DNA of 6,927 nucleotides from an uncultured Eubacteriales bacterium (lineage in GTDB: Bacteria > Bacillota > Clostridia > Oscillospirales > CAG-272): the NCBI GenBank assembly GCA_934477985.1, contig CAKSOR010000135.1, forward strand, positions 1 through 6,927, in the 5' to 3' direction. This document shows, piece by piece, positions 1 to 5,862 of this stretch (positions are counted from its first letter, which is position 1; every line of letters starts with the position of its first letter). The notes under the pieces are model-generated. The model was not told the origin of the DNA and did no database searches. It saw nothing but the letters and a program-made list of their open reading frames with translations. The position numbers were made by a program, and so were the translations under genes.

Positions 1-1263
1 ACCTTGACTTTGCCCGCGGAGGCACTCCGCTGCCATTTGGGCAGCCGTTGCACGCGTCACGACATCAAACGGCGCGAGCGAAACTCCGCCATTGACCGCT
101 TTTCCGCGCAGCACCCCGGCGACACGGAGAGCCTCCATCGACGCTCTTGCCCAGACCGGGACGCTGTCGTCGACCGATGTCGGAACACTGTCCGGAACGC
201 TTATTCCGCTGAGCTTAGCGACTATGACCGCCGCCTCGGCTCTCGTTATCTGATTATTCGGGCAGAAGCAGAATTTTCCGTCGCGCTCAACACCCGAGAT
301 TATCCCGAGCGTTTCGGCGAGCGCCACGCTGCCTTTATACTCATCCGGAATCCCGGCGTCGTCAGAAAAGCCGGTGTTCCGCGTGCTGAAGCCTTCATAG
401 CCCGCCGCGCGCATCATGAAATCGAGGAATTCCGCGCGTCCCATCGGCGAGTCCGGCTCGAAGCTTCCGCCGCTCTCAATCAGTCCGGCGCGCTCGCAGG
501 CGATCACCGCCGAGTTTGCCCAGTGCCCGTCCATGTCGTCGAAAATCTCCTTCGCGTCGGGCTTTTCGACCTTCATCGAGACCTTCACCGTGTTAGAAGC
601 CGCTCCGTAGCGGTCGACGGCGCGCAGGGAGAAGCTGTCGCGCCCCTTGTAGTCGGCGTCGGGCGTGTAGACATAGTAGCCGAGCGAGGCGTCGCTGAGC
701 CTCACACTGCCGTGAGACGGCTTTGAGACTATCTCAAACCTCACACTGTCGCCGTCCGGGTCGTCGGCTCGCACCGAACCTAAGCGCTCTATTCCCGAAT
801 AGACTCCGGTCAGCGCCGCGGGCTGAGTCGCGACCGGGGCGGAGTTCACCCTCGACAGCGCGAAGACCTCGCAGTCGTATCTCGTCGTGAACGCGCTCTC
901 GCCGACGCAGAAGCCGAAGCTCGTCCCGAGCTCGCCCTTTACGGTCGGGACGAATCTCAGCGCCGAGAGGTTCTTTTTGCTTATCGTCTGTCCCTCGAAG
1001 ACCTCGAGCGCGCCGAGCTTGAGTATTCCGACCTCGCGCGGCGGGAGAGAGGTCACTGTTATTTTCGAGACCGTCTCAAGTCCGAGACCGCTTGCGAAGT
1101 CCTCAGCCGTGAAGTTCAGGTCAGCGCCGGCGATTCCGGTCTTTTTGACTGTGTTCTGCGCCGCGATCACCTGGAGTCCCGGCGAGACCGGCGCGGCGGC
1201 GACCTGGCATGCCGCTGTGAATACCATCGCGGCGGTGAGTATGAGTTTTATCATTTGCTTCAA
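1..1263 (-). CDS. SLH-domain exported surface protein with cadherin/Ig-like repeats (3' end outside window)
   Basis: 421 codons are open from a TTG start at 1263-1261 to the left edge, with no stop, so the C-terminus is missing. The N-terminus (MKQMIKLILTAAMVFTAAC) is a typical signal peptide: Lys residues and then a hydrophobic core. Cleavage could be type I after QVAAA (residues 20-24), or lipoprotein-type at Cys19 (TAAC, a poor lipobox). Residues about 31-138 look like a divergent Ig/cadherin-like repeat. Residues about 139-231 fit the bacterial cadherin-like (Big_9 type) fold, with the DDPDGDSVRFEIVSKPSHGS motif and YTPDADYKGRDSFSLRAVD. Three SLH domains follow at about 241-289 (FDDMDGHWA...GRAEF), 299-353 (PNNQITRAEA) and 364-414 (VTRAT, degenerate). 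SLH domains anchor proteins to pyruvylated secondary cell-wall polymers, so this protein should sit on the cell surface. Its ligand or enzyme activity is not visible. It follows the MoxR operon on the same strand, after a terminator. Confidence 0.9.
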   Translation of the reverse strand, partial: MKQMIKLILTAAMVFTAACQVAAAPVSPGLQVIAAQNTVKKTGIAGADLNFTAEDFASGLGLETVSKITVTSLPPREVGILKLGALEVFEGQTISKKNLSALRFVPTVKGELGTSFGFCVGESAFTTRYDCEVFALSRVNSAPVATQPAALTGVYSGIERLGSVRADDPDGDSVRFEIVSKPSHGSVRLSDASLGYYVYTPDADYKGRDSFSLRAVDRYGAASNTVKVSMKVEKPDAKEIFDDMDGHWANSAVIACERAGLIESGGSFEPDSPMGRAEFLDFMMRAAGYEGFSTRNTGFSDDAGIPDEYKGSVALAETLGIISGVERDGKFCFCPNNQITRAEAAVIVAKLSGISVPDSVPTSVDDSVPVWARASMEALRVAGVLRGKAVNGGVSLAPFDVVTRATAAQMAAECLRGQSQG

Positions 1264-1270
1264 TTTGATT

Positions 1271-1278
1271 ACCTCCTT
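1271..1278 (-). promoter_or_regulatory. Shine-Dalgarno site fixing the TTG start of the SLH protein
   Basis: The minus strand reads AAGGAGGT, a full match to the 16S anti-SD, and ends 7 nt before TTG at 1263. The next in-frame ATG (codon 4) would be 16 nt away, too far for this site. TTG is therefore the preferred start. No convincing -35/-10 pair was seen between here and 1396; the best -10-like hexamer is TAAAAT, near 1295-1303 on the minus strand. Confidence 0.8.
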
Positions 1279-1286
1279 CAGGAATA

Positions 1287-1314
1287 AGCTGAATAATTTT
1301 AAATCAGCGTTTCT
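1287..1314 (-). repeat. Short palindromic repeat, copy C
   Basis: Read on the minus strand this is GAAACGCTGATTT, then an AT-rich spacer, then TTCAGC. The arms TCAGC (1304-1308) and GCTGA (1288-1292) can pair. The 13-mer GAAACGCTGATTT is identical to that in copy A at 5284-5296, and the pattern recurs as CACTGA/TCAGTG in the element at 6573-6657. It lies in the 5' untranslated region of the SLH gene just upstream of its ribosome binding site, so it could also form a small leader hairpin. Confidence 0.4.
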
Positions 1315-1360
1315 TAGAAGCCTTACGAGGATATTCTTGCCGTACTTTCAGGTTTTATAC

Positions 1361-1391
1361 AAAAAAGCATTCCGTTTTCAGGAATGCTTTT
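1361..1391 (-). terminator. Rho-independent terminator of the MoxR-DUF58 operon
   Basis: An 11-bp perfect stem AAAAGCATTCC / GGAATGCTTTT (1381-1391 with 1363-1373) encloses a 7-nt loop. On the minus strand it is followed by a T-run and begins 6 nt after the stop codon of the membrane-protein gene at 1397. T-rich sequence on the plus side (1388-1398) means it may also stop plus-strand transcripts. Confidence 0.85.
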
Positions 1392-1396
1392 CGTTT

Positions 1397-2881
1397 TTAT
1401 GACAATCGCTTCTCAATCACCGAAACCATTGCCCCGAGCGCCTTCCCGGCGTCGGCTGGCGAACGCTCGGCGTAGCTCACAAGCTCGACCGCTTTCGTTA
1501 TCTCGTCGATATTCTCTACCGATGTCGTCGACTTTATCTTTCGCGAGAGCTCGTCGGGCGTCAGATTCGGGGTCAGCGCCGGGTTCAGCTCGCGCAGAAG
1601 GTCGATCATCACGACGTAGGAGTAGGTCAGCCTCTCGTCTTCGGGGAGCTTTTCGAGCCTTCCCCTGAAGTCGCGGAGAGTCGGTTTTCCGCTTCTTGTG
1701 CAGAGCTGAGTTCTCCGCGCAGATTCAGGCACGGTCAGCGTCCCGACCTCGTCGCGGTAGTTTATCTCGGTCTCGGGGACATAGGTGTCCTTACCCATTA
1801 TCAGTCCGATTATCGACTCGATCCACTGCTTTATCGCCGAGAAGAGCGCCTGCACAGCGCCTGTGCGCGCGAAGATCACCATCAGCACGACCGCGACTAT
1901 CGTGACTATCGTTCCGATGACCGCAGCCGGTCCGGCGAAGTCGTTGCCCTCGAAGATCGCCGTCGAAATCTCCGCTGTGTCGAGTTTCTCGTGATAGTTG
2001 CTCTTGTCGGAGTTGAGCACCGTCCAGAGCCCTAAGAAGAAGATGAATTTCAATATGTACCAGAGTCCGCTGACGATGAGGAAGACCGCGGCGCCGACCG
2101 CGACCGCTCCGAGAATCCAGAGGAGCACCATCTTCATGTCGTATATCCGCGCGTTCGTACCGATTTTCGCTACAGTCGTGGCGAGCGATTTGCGCATTAT
2201 GACGCTCTGATTCATTATTATCGCCGAGCAGGCGATATAGACGATGAAGCAGAGCGAGAACAGCGGCACGAAGACTCCCATCAGTGTCCCCGGAGTCCCG
2301 GCGTTCGAGGCGAGCAGCAGCGCGAAAACTGCCGCGCAGACTCCGGTCGAGGTCAGCACACGCCGTATCGACATCAGCTGATTTCCCGGAAAGAAGGCGC
2401 TCCGGATGCCGAGCCCGAGCATTCCGAAGGACGCGATGACGCTCACGAAGGGCTGCAATGAGTAGTCGTCGAACGAGCTCAGCCGACCTTTGAGCATCAG
2501 CCCGCGGTAATACTCAAACCAGAGCGGGCGGGTCAGCAGTATTCCGACGACGCAGACGAAAAGCACCGGCAGAGCCTGCCTGAAGACGAAATATTTCGCC
2601 GTGCCCTCCCAGGAGTAGTCGGCGGCGCGCTTCTTGCCGATCGCCGCCAGAACTATCGACTGCAAAACGTAGCCGACCAGATACCAGACCGCCGGAATGA
2701 AGAAGGTCAGCACGGGAATGTCGGCGATTCCGAACGCGAAGACGCTCAGTCCGCCGGTTATAGCGATTCCGAGCGCGCCGACTCCGACCGCGGCGATTAT
2801 GTCGCAGAGCCGGTCGACCGGGTCGTCAGCGGCGCGTCTCAGCCCCTGAATGACGCGGGTGAAGACGTTCTGTTTTACCAT
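1397..2881 (-). CDS. Multi-pass membrane protein with DUF4129-like C-terminal tail, third gene of MoxR/DUF58 operon
   Basis: This 494-residue protein has about eight predicted membrane helices, near residues 27-50, 55-80, 102-118, 142-160, 176-192, 198-222, 252-289 (one or two helices) and 318-337. A soluble tail follows. Residues about 405-473 (SYVVMIDLLRELNP...LTPDELSRKI...ITKAVELVSYAERSP) resemble DUF4129, the C-terminal cytoplasmic domain common in proteins encoded next to MoxR and DUF58. Many such proteins (TgpA-like) also carry an extracellular transglutaminase domain with a Cys/His/Asp triad; I see none here and no loop large enough for one. The ATG at 2881 overlaps the DUF58 stop by 7 nt and has a GGTGGTGGG ribosome binding site inside the upstream gene, which suggests translational coupling. 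The biochemical role is unknown. The DUF4129 call is from pattern memory and is moderate; the membrane topology call is strong. Confidence 0.8.
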   Translation of the reverse strand: MVKQNVFTRVIQGLRRAADDPVDRLCDIIAAVGVGALGIAITGGLSVFAFGIADIPVLTFFIPAVWYLVGYVLQSIVLAAIGKKRAADYSWEGTAKYFVFRQALPVLFVCVVGILLTRPLWFEYYRGLMLKGRLSSFDDYSLQPFVSVIASFGMLGLGIRSAFFPGNQLMSIRRVLTSTGVCAAVFALLLASNAGTPGTLMGVFVPLFSLCFIVYIACSAIIMNQSVIMRKSLATTVAKIGTNARIYDMKMVLLWILGAVAVGAAVFLIVSGLWYILKFIFFLGLWTVLNSDKSNYHEKLDTAEISTAIFEGNDFAGPAAVIGTIVTIVAVVLMVIFARTGAVQALFSAIKQWIESIIGLIMGKDTYVPETEINYRDEVGTLTVPESARRTQLCTRSGKPTLRDFRGRLEKLPEDERLTYSYVVMIDLLRELNPALTPNLTPDELSRKIKSTTSVENIDEITKAVELVSYAERSPADAGKALGAMVSVIEKRLS

Positions 2882-4098
2882 GTTCCCACCACCTTATACG
2901 AATCGAACCAGGTGCGCCAGAAGACCTTGATGTCGTCCGGAATCCGCGTGACGCCGCGGTTTGAGGTCGTGACGTAGAAGATGACCTCGATTCCGAGCTT
3001 CTTCATCTGCTCGTGGAAGACCAGCATCCGCCCGTCGAGCACCGCCGTCACGAAGATTATGTTGCCGTTCTCGGCGAAAAGGCGCGGATTCGCGACGGCG
3101 TAATCGAGGAGCTTTTCGACCGGCATCGAGAACTTCATCTCAAGCGTCGCGAGAGTGCGCATCGCGTCGAGCACTCCGAACTTCCCGACGAACGGCGGGG
3201 TCATCATTATCCGCCGTCCGACCTCGTCGCTACCGGCGATGTAGTCGGGGTTCAGCGTCTCGGGCGGGGTGTTGGCGATCAGCCGCACCGGCACGTTGTC
3301 GTTCGCGAAGCGCTCTAAAAGCGACGCCGCGACGGTTATGTTGTACTCGATGAACTCGGGATTTCCGGGCGTGTCGTCGCTTCGCTCGATTATCTGCGAG
3401 CACATGTTGAGGATGACGTTCGACTGTAGCTTCTGCATGAACTCCTCGACGTTGACCATCAGTCTGCCGTGAGCGGCGGTCTGCTTCCAGTTTATCCGGT
3501 TCATCGGGTCGGAGTCGGTGTATTCGCGCACTCCGCGGCGGAGCATCGGGTCGGTCAACAGGCTGCGCTTTGAGAGTATATCGCCCGAATAGCACTGCAC
3601 CGACGAGAACTCGCGCTCGAGGTCGACCGGGCTCGGAAGCACCGTCACGGTCGTGTCCTTGCGCTTTTCGACGTGAATCCCGAGCGAGATCGGCTCGAAG
3701 CCGATGAGGTCGTTCGAGACGAGCGTGACATCGCCGAGCGAGTAGATTCCGCGCTTCTTGCAGTTGACTCTCCAGCGGCGCCTTATCCGCTGTCTGCCCT
3801 TCAGGACGAACATGCTCTCGAGACTCCCGACGAAGGATTCCCCGGTTCTGCCGCCGTCGACCTTCGCGAGCCGGAACGCGAGTCCGACCGGGAGATTCGT
3901 CGAGACCTTGATGTAGGGCACGGGGAGCGGCTTGTCGTTCGTCAGCTCCTCGTACATATAGAGGTCGTCGCCGACCGAGACCTCGGTCTGGTCGAGGCTG
4001 ACCCTGTAGTCGATATTCCGGAACGCGTATTTTTTGTAGACCGCGCGCTGGACGAAATATACGGCGGCGACCATTAAAAGCGTTACGATGAAGAGCAT
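2875..4098 (-). CDS. DUF58 family membrane-anchored protein
   Basis: 407 residues, with one N-terminal membrane helix (about 2-18); many DUF58 proteins have two. A beta-rich region follows (about 30-150), including KKRGIYSLGDVTLVSNDLIG (114-133), which matches the family's RG.Y.LG....S.D..G segment. The DUF58 signature lies at about 190-219: REYTDSDPMNRINWKQTAAH, then GRLMVNVEE. The following region would be the von Willebrand factor A-like fold. Its first strand reads SNVILNMCSQ (226-235), with Asn231 where an Asp of the metal-ion site is usual, so metal binding may be lost. DUF58 proteins are regularly encoded next to MoxR ATPases, but their molecular function is poorly defined. The ATG at 4098 is 1 nt past the MoxR stop (TGA at 4102-4100) and has a GGTGGAG ribosome binding site within MoxR, implying coupled translation. 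Confidence 0.9.
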   Translation of the reverse strand: MLFIVTLLMVAAVYFVQRAVYKKYAFRNIDYRVSLDQTEVSVGDDLYMYEELTNDKPLPVPYIKVSTNLPVGLAFRLAKVDGGRTGESFVGSLESMFVLKGRQRIRRRWRVNCKKRGIYSLGDVTLVSNDLIGFEPISLGIHVEKRKDTTVTVLPSPVDLEREFSSVQCYSGDILSKRSLLTDPMLRRGVREYTDSDPMNRINWKQTAAHGRLMVNVEEFMQKLQSNVILNMCSQIIERSDDTPGNPEFIEYNITVAASLLERFANDNVPVRLIANTPPETLNPDYIAGSDEVGRRIMMTPPFVGKFGVLDAMRTLATLEMKFSMPVEKLLDYAVANPRLFAENGNIIFVTAVLDGRMLVFHEQMKKLGIEVIFYVTTSNRGVTRIPDDIKVFWRTWFDSYKVVGTW

Positions 4099-4099
4099 C

Positions 4100-5038
4100 T
4101 CACTCCACCGGCACGGGTACGAGATCGACGATGTAGTCGATTATATTCTCGTTGGCGTCGCTTATCCGCGCGGTCGACTGCGAGCGCGAGATTATCCTGT
4201 GACCGAGCACTGGCGACGCGACAGCCTTCACGTCGTCGGGGAGCAGGTAGTCGCGCCCCTCGATCGCGGCGTAGCTTTGCGCGGCGTGCAGGAGCGCCAG
4301 CGAACCTCTGGGCGACGCTCCGAGGCGGATACGGTCGCTCTCGCGGGTCGCGGTGATGATATTCACGATGTAGTCGGCGAGCTTCTCGCTGACATGCACG
4401 AGCCGCACCTCAGCCATCGCCTTCACGATGTCCTCGCGCTCACAGACAGCGCCAAGCGAGGAGAGCGGGCTTGTCACGGCGTGACCGGTCAGGATAGCCT
4501 TCTCGGAGGTTTTGTCGGGGTAGCCGAGCGAGAGCTTCATTAAGAATCTGTCGATCTGCGCCTCGGGGAGCGGGAAAGTGCCCTGCGACTCGATCGGATT
4601 CTCGGTAGCTATAACGAAGAAGGGCTCGTCGAGCTTGTATGTGACGCCGTCGACCGAGACCTGACGCTCCTCCATCGCCTCGAGGAGCGCCGACTGTGTG
4701 CGCGGAGTCGTGCGGTTGATCTCGTCAGCGATGACGATGTCCGAGAAGACCGGACCGCGGCGGAAGGTGAATTCCGAGGTCTTCAGGTCGAAGAAGTTGA
4801 TGCCGGTGATGTCGCTCGGAAGGAGATCGGGCGTGAACTGTATCCGCTTTGAGTCGCCGCCGATCGAGAGCGCCAGAGCCCTTGCGAGCGAGGTCTTGCC
4901 CGTGCCGGGGATGTCGTCGAGCAGGACGTGTCCGCCCGCGAGGAGCGCGGTCAGAATGAGCTTTATCCTGTCGTCCTTGCCGTAGATGACCTTCTTTATG
5001 TTCGACATTATGTCATTTGCGAGAGACTGTATGTTCAT
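4100..5038 (-). CDS. MoxR-family AAA+ ATPase
   Basis: 312 residues from ATG at 5038 (MNIQSLANDIMSNIKK), a normal length for MoxR ATPases. Visible motifs, in this numbering: Walker A DIPGTGKTS (42-50, Lys48), Walker B IVIADEINR (101-109, Asp105/Glu106), sensor 1 IATENPIESQGTFPLPEAQ (143-161, Asn147) with the family-specific GTFPLPEAQIDRF stretch, and sensor 2 GASPRGS (240-246, Arg244). MoxR proteins are cytosolic ATP-driven chaperone-like enzymes that remodel or load cofactors into partner proteins, often ones with von Willebrand factor A-type domains. It is first in an operon with DUF58 and DUF4129-like genes, its usual partners. A longer frame from TTG at 5074 exists, but that codon overlaps the -10 box of the promoter, so it is upstream of the likely transcript start. 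ATG 5038 has an AAAGGA site 9 nt before it. Confidence 0.95.
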   Translation of the reverse strand: MNIQSLANDIMSNIKKVIYGKDDRIKLILTALLAGGHVLLDDIPGTGKTSLARALALSIGGDSKRIQFTPDLLPSDITGINFFDLKTSEFTFRRGPVFSDIVIADEINRTTPRTQSALLEAMEERQVSVDGVTYKLDEPFFVIATENPIESQGTFPLPEAQIDRFLMKLSLGYPDKTSEKAILTGHAVTSPLSSLGAVCEREDIVKAMAEVRLVHVSEKLADYIVNIITATRESDRIRLGASPRGSLALLHAAQSYAAIEGRDYLLPDDVKAVASPVLGHRIISRSQSTARISDANENIIDYIVDLVPVPVE

Positions 5039-5047
5039 TTTGCTGAT

Positions 5048-5053
5048 TCCTTT
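5048..5053 (-). promoter_or_regulatory. Ribosome binding site for MoxR ATPase (decides ATG 5038)
   Basis: AAAGGA on the minus strand, with 9 nt to ATG at 5038. The in-frame upstream TTG at 5074 has no purine-rich site before it and lies before the predicted +1 near 5067. Confidence 0.75.
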
Positions 5054-5073
5054 CTGCGTATCGGAGTAATTCA

Positions 5074-5102
5074 ATTATATCATACGTTCAGCTGATTGTC
5101 AA
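5074..5102 (-). promoter_or_regulatory. Consensus SigA-type promoter of the MoxR-DUF58 operon
   Basis: On the minus strand: TTGACA (5102-5097), a 17-nt spacer, TATAAT (5079-5074). Both boxes are perfect and there is an extended TG-A just before the -10. The predicted start is near 5067, giving a short leader of about 29 nt before ATG 5038. This suggests strong, probably constitutive expression unless a repressor acts here. Confidence 0.9.
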
Positions 5103-5152
5103 TAGCAATTCCCGATATTTTCAGGAATTTTTATTTTTATTTGTTTTTTCTA

Positions 5153-5181
5153 TTGCTTTTTTCCGGAAGATGATGTATAAT
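5153..5181 (+). promoter_or_regulatory. SigA-type promoter for the leader-CD3324 transcript
   Basis: TTGCTT (5153-5158), a 17-nt spacer, TATAAT (5176-5181). Predicted +1 is near 5188. A T-rich tract (about 5118-5152) upstream could act as an UP element. The spacer holds an 8-bp perfect palindrome TTCCGGAA (5161-5168), which could be a small operator, though this is weak. It is divergent from the MoxR promoter, with 50 nt between the two -35 boxes. Confidence 0.75.
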
Positions 5182-5237
5182 ATAAGAGCAGTCTGCACCG
5201 GGACTGCTAATATTCGACGAAAGGAGCTGGTGTCAAA

Positions 5238-5267
5238 ATGACGAATTACAAGGTGATCTTGGCTTAA
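5238..5267 (+). CDS. Candidate 9-residue leader peptide (MTNYKVILA)
   Basis: ATG at 5238, nine codons, TAA at 5265-5267. It is preceded by a good AAAGGAG site (5220-5226) with an 11-nt spacing, slightly long but usable, and lies about 50 nt after the predicted transcript start. The stop is followed at once by CCCCCG, which can pair with a G-run in the downstream hairpins. Short peptides placed this way sometimes act as ribosome-stalling sensors. It could equally be a remnant start of a lost gene or a chance frame. I do not recognise the peptide. Confidence 0.4.
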   Translation: MTNYKVILA

Positions 5268-5283
5268 CCCCCGGATTGACAGG

Positions 5284-5314
5284 GAAACGCTGATTTCTGG
5301 TTTTCAGCGCTTTC
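5284..5314 (+). repeat. Short palindromic repeat, copy A
   Basis: GAAACGCTGA (5284-5293) faces TCAGCGCTTTC (5304-5314): 10 pairs with one unpaired C, around a 10-nt loop. It shares the exact 13-mer GAAACGCTGATTT with copy C in front of the SLH gene and the same layout with the larger element at 6573-6657. It lies inside the leader of the CD3324-family gene. Confidence 0.5.
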
Positions 5315-5416
5315 ACGACTCCTATCTGAATAGGAAGCGATCCGCGAGTTATGCCGTCTCGCGGGGGCTGGCGACAGTCCCCCGGGAACTTCAACATAAC
5401 GAGAGGAGAGCGCAGA

Positions 5417-5704
5417 ATGGCTTACAAGAACGCGAAGGATATTTTACCGAGCGAACTCATTGAGGAGATACAGAAATACATCGACGGAGAGCTTTTATAT
5501 ATCCCGACGAAGTCAGACAAGACCGAGTGGGGAATCCGCAGCGGCGCGAAGCAGAAGTACGCCGAGCGCAATCACGCGATCCGCGTGCAGTACCAATCGA
5601 GCGTTTCGATCGAGGAACTGGCGAGACTGTATTTTCTCTCGACCGACAGCATCAGGAAGATAGTCTACGGCTCAGACGTGCCCCGCCGCAAAGAGGCGCA
5701 GTAA
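5417..5704 (+). CDS. CD3324-family small helix-turn-helix-like protein
   Basis: 95 residues. The N-terminal MAYKNAKDILPSELIEEIQK, the YIDGELLYIP stretch (21-30), Trp38-Gly39, the basic RN motif at 51-52, and the C-terminal SVSIEELARLYFLSTDSIRK (62-81) match my memory of the clostridial CD3324 family, whose members have an N-terminal helical part and a C-terminal helix-turn-helix. Residues about 64-84 (IEELARLYFLSTDSIRKIVY) read as the HTH, so it probably binds DNA; its target is unknown. The start is ATG 5417, with AGGAG at 5404-5408 and an 8-nt spacer. An in-frame ATG at 5351 has no ribosome binding site and falls in a hairpin loop, so the longer 117-residue version is rejected. Single-gene unit with its own promoter, long structured leader and terminator. 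Confidence 0.85.
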   Translation: MAYKNAKDILPSELIEEIQKYIDGELLYIPTKSDKTEWGIRSGAKQKYAERNHAIRVQYQSSVSIEELARLYFLSTDSIRKIVYGSDVPRRKEAQ

Positions 5705-5729
5705 TGAGACCCATAGAGAAGAACAAACG

Positions 5730-5773
5730 AAACCGATGGTTGCTTATATACAACCGTCGGTTTATTTTTATGC
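5730..5773 (+). terminator. Rho-independent terminator of the CD3324-family gene
   Basis: A 13-bp stem (5730-5742 with 5751-5763) has one T-G wobble, AACCGATGGTTG facing CAACCGTCGGTT, around an 8-nt loop, followed by TTTATTTTTAT. It starts 26 nt after the stop. Confidence 0.9.
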
Positions 5774-5801
5774 AATAATTGGTTAAAATTGAAAATACCT
5801 A

Positions 5802-5830
5802 TTGACAAATCAGTTAATATATGTTATACT
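5802..5830 (+). promoter_or_regulatory. SigA-type promoter of the 207-residue membrane protein gene
   Basis: TTGACA (5802-5807), 17-nt spacer, TATACT (5825-5830) with an extended TG-T just before the -10. Predicted +1 is near 5837, 26 nt before the ATG. Confidence 0.88.
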
Positions 5831-5849
5831 TTTCATATCAAATATGAAA
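5831..5849 (+). promoter_or_regulatory. Candidate operator palindrome over the transcription start
   Basis: TTTCATAT-CAA-ATATGAAA is a perfect 8-bp inverted repeat with a 3-nt centre, starting directly after the -10 box and covering the predicted +1. Since only part of it would be transcribed, it is better explained as a DNA-binding site for a dimeric repressor than as an RNA hairpin. The binder is unknown. Its right arm touches the AAAGGG ribosome binding site (5847-5852). Confidence 0.5.
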
Positions 5850-5862
5850 GGGCGTACACATT

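Larger units (their letters stand above)
5188..5416 (+). promoter_or_regulatory. Structured 5' leader of the CD3324-family gene
   Basis: About 229 nt of untranslated RNA by prediction, unusually long and GC-rich compared with the other leaders here. Hairpins seen: GCAGTC/GACTGC (5188-5193 with 5202-5207); GAAACGCTGA/TCAGCG-C-TTTC (5284-5314, repeat copy A); TCCTAT-CTGA-ATAGGA (5320-5335); CCGCGAG/CTCGCGG (5342-5348 with 5358-5364); and GGGGGCTG with CAG-T-CCCCC (5363-5383) closed by a GCGA loop of the GNRA class. The last two share G5363-G5364 and so compete. CTCCT at 5319-5323 is complementary to the AGGAG ribosome binding site at 5404-5408 but is also part of the 5320-5335 hairpin. CCCCCG at 5268-5273 can pair with CGGGGG at 5362-5367. 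It matches no riboswitch class I recognise. A role in controlling the downstream gene is inference. Confidence 0.5.

Noticed and set aside
4..726. Long plus-strand open frame of 240 codons
   Set aside because: It lies antisense to the SLH gene, has Arg/His/Ala-rich composition typical of the reverse frame of GC-rich coding DNA, and lacks a ribosome binding site. The minus strand encodes clear signal peptide, Ig-like and SLH motifs.
5107..5135. AATTCC/GGAATT hairpin followed by a T-run, resembling a plus-strand terminator
   Set aside because: Only six AT-rich pairs with an 11-nt loop, located between two divergent promoters with no plus-strand gene upstream. The T-run is better seen as AT-rich promoter-upstream DNA.
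5276..5281. TTGACA hexamer after the 9-codon frame
   Set aside because: No -10-like hexamer lies 16-18 nt downstream (the sequence there is GGTTTT), and the position is inside the structured leader.
5351..5416. N-terminal extension of the CD3324-family protein from ATG 5351
   Set aside because: No ribosome binding site precedes it, the ATG is in a hairpin loop, and family similarity begins at the ATG at 5417, which has AGGAG 8 nt upstream.
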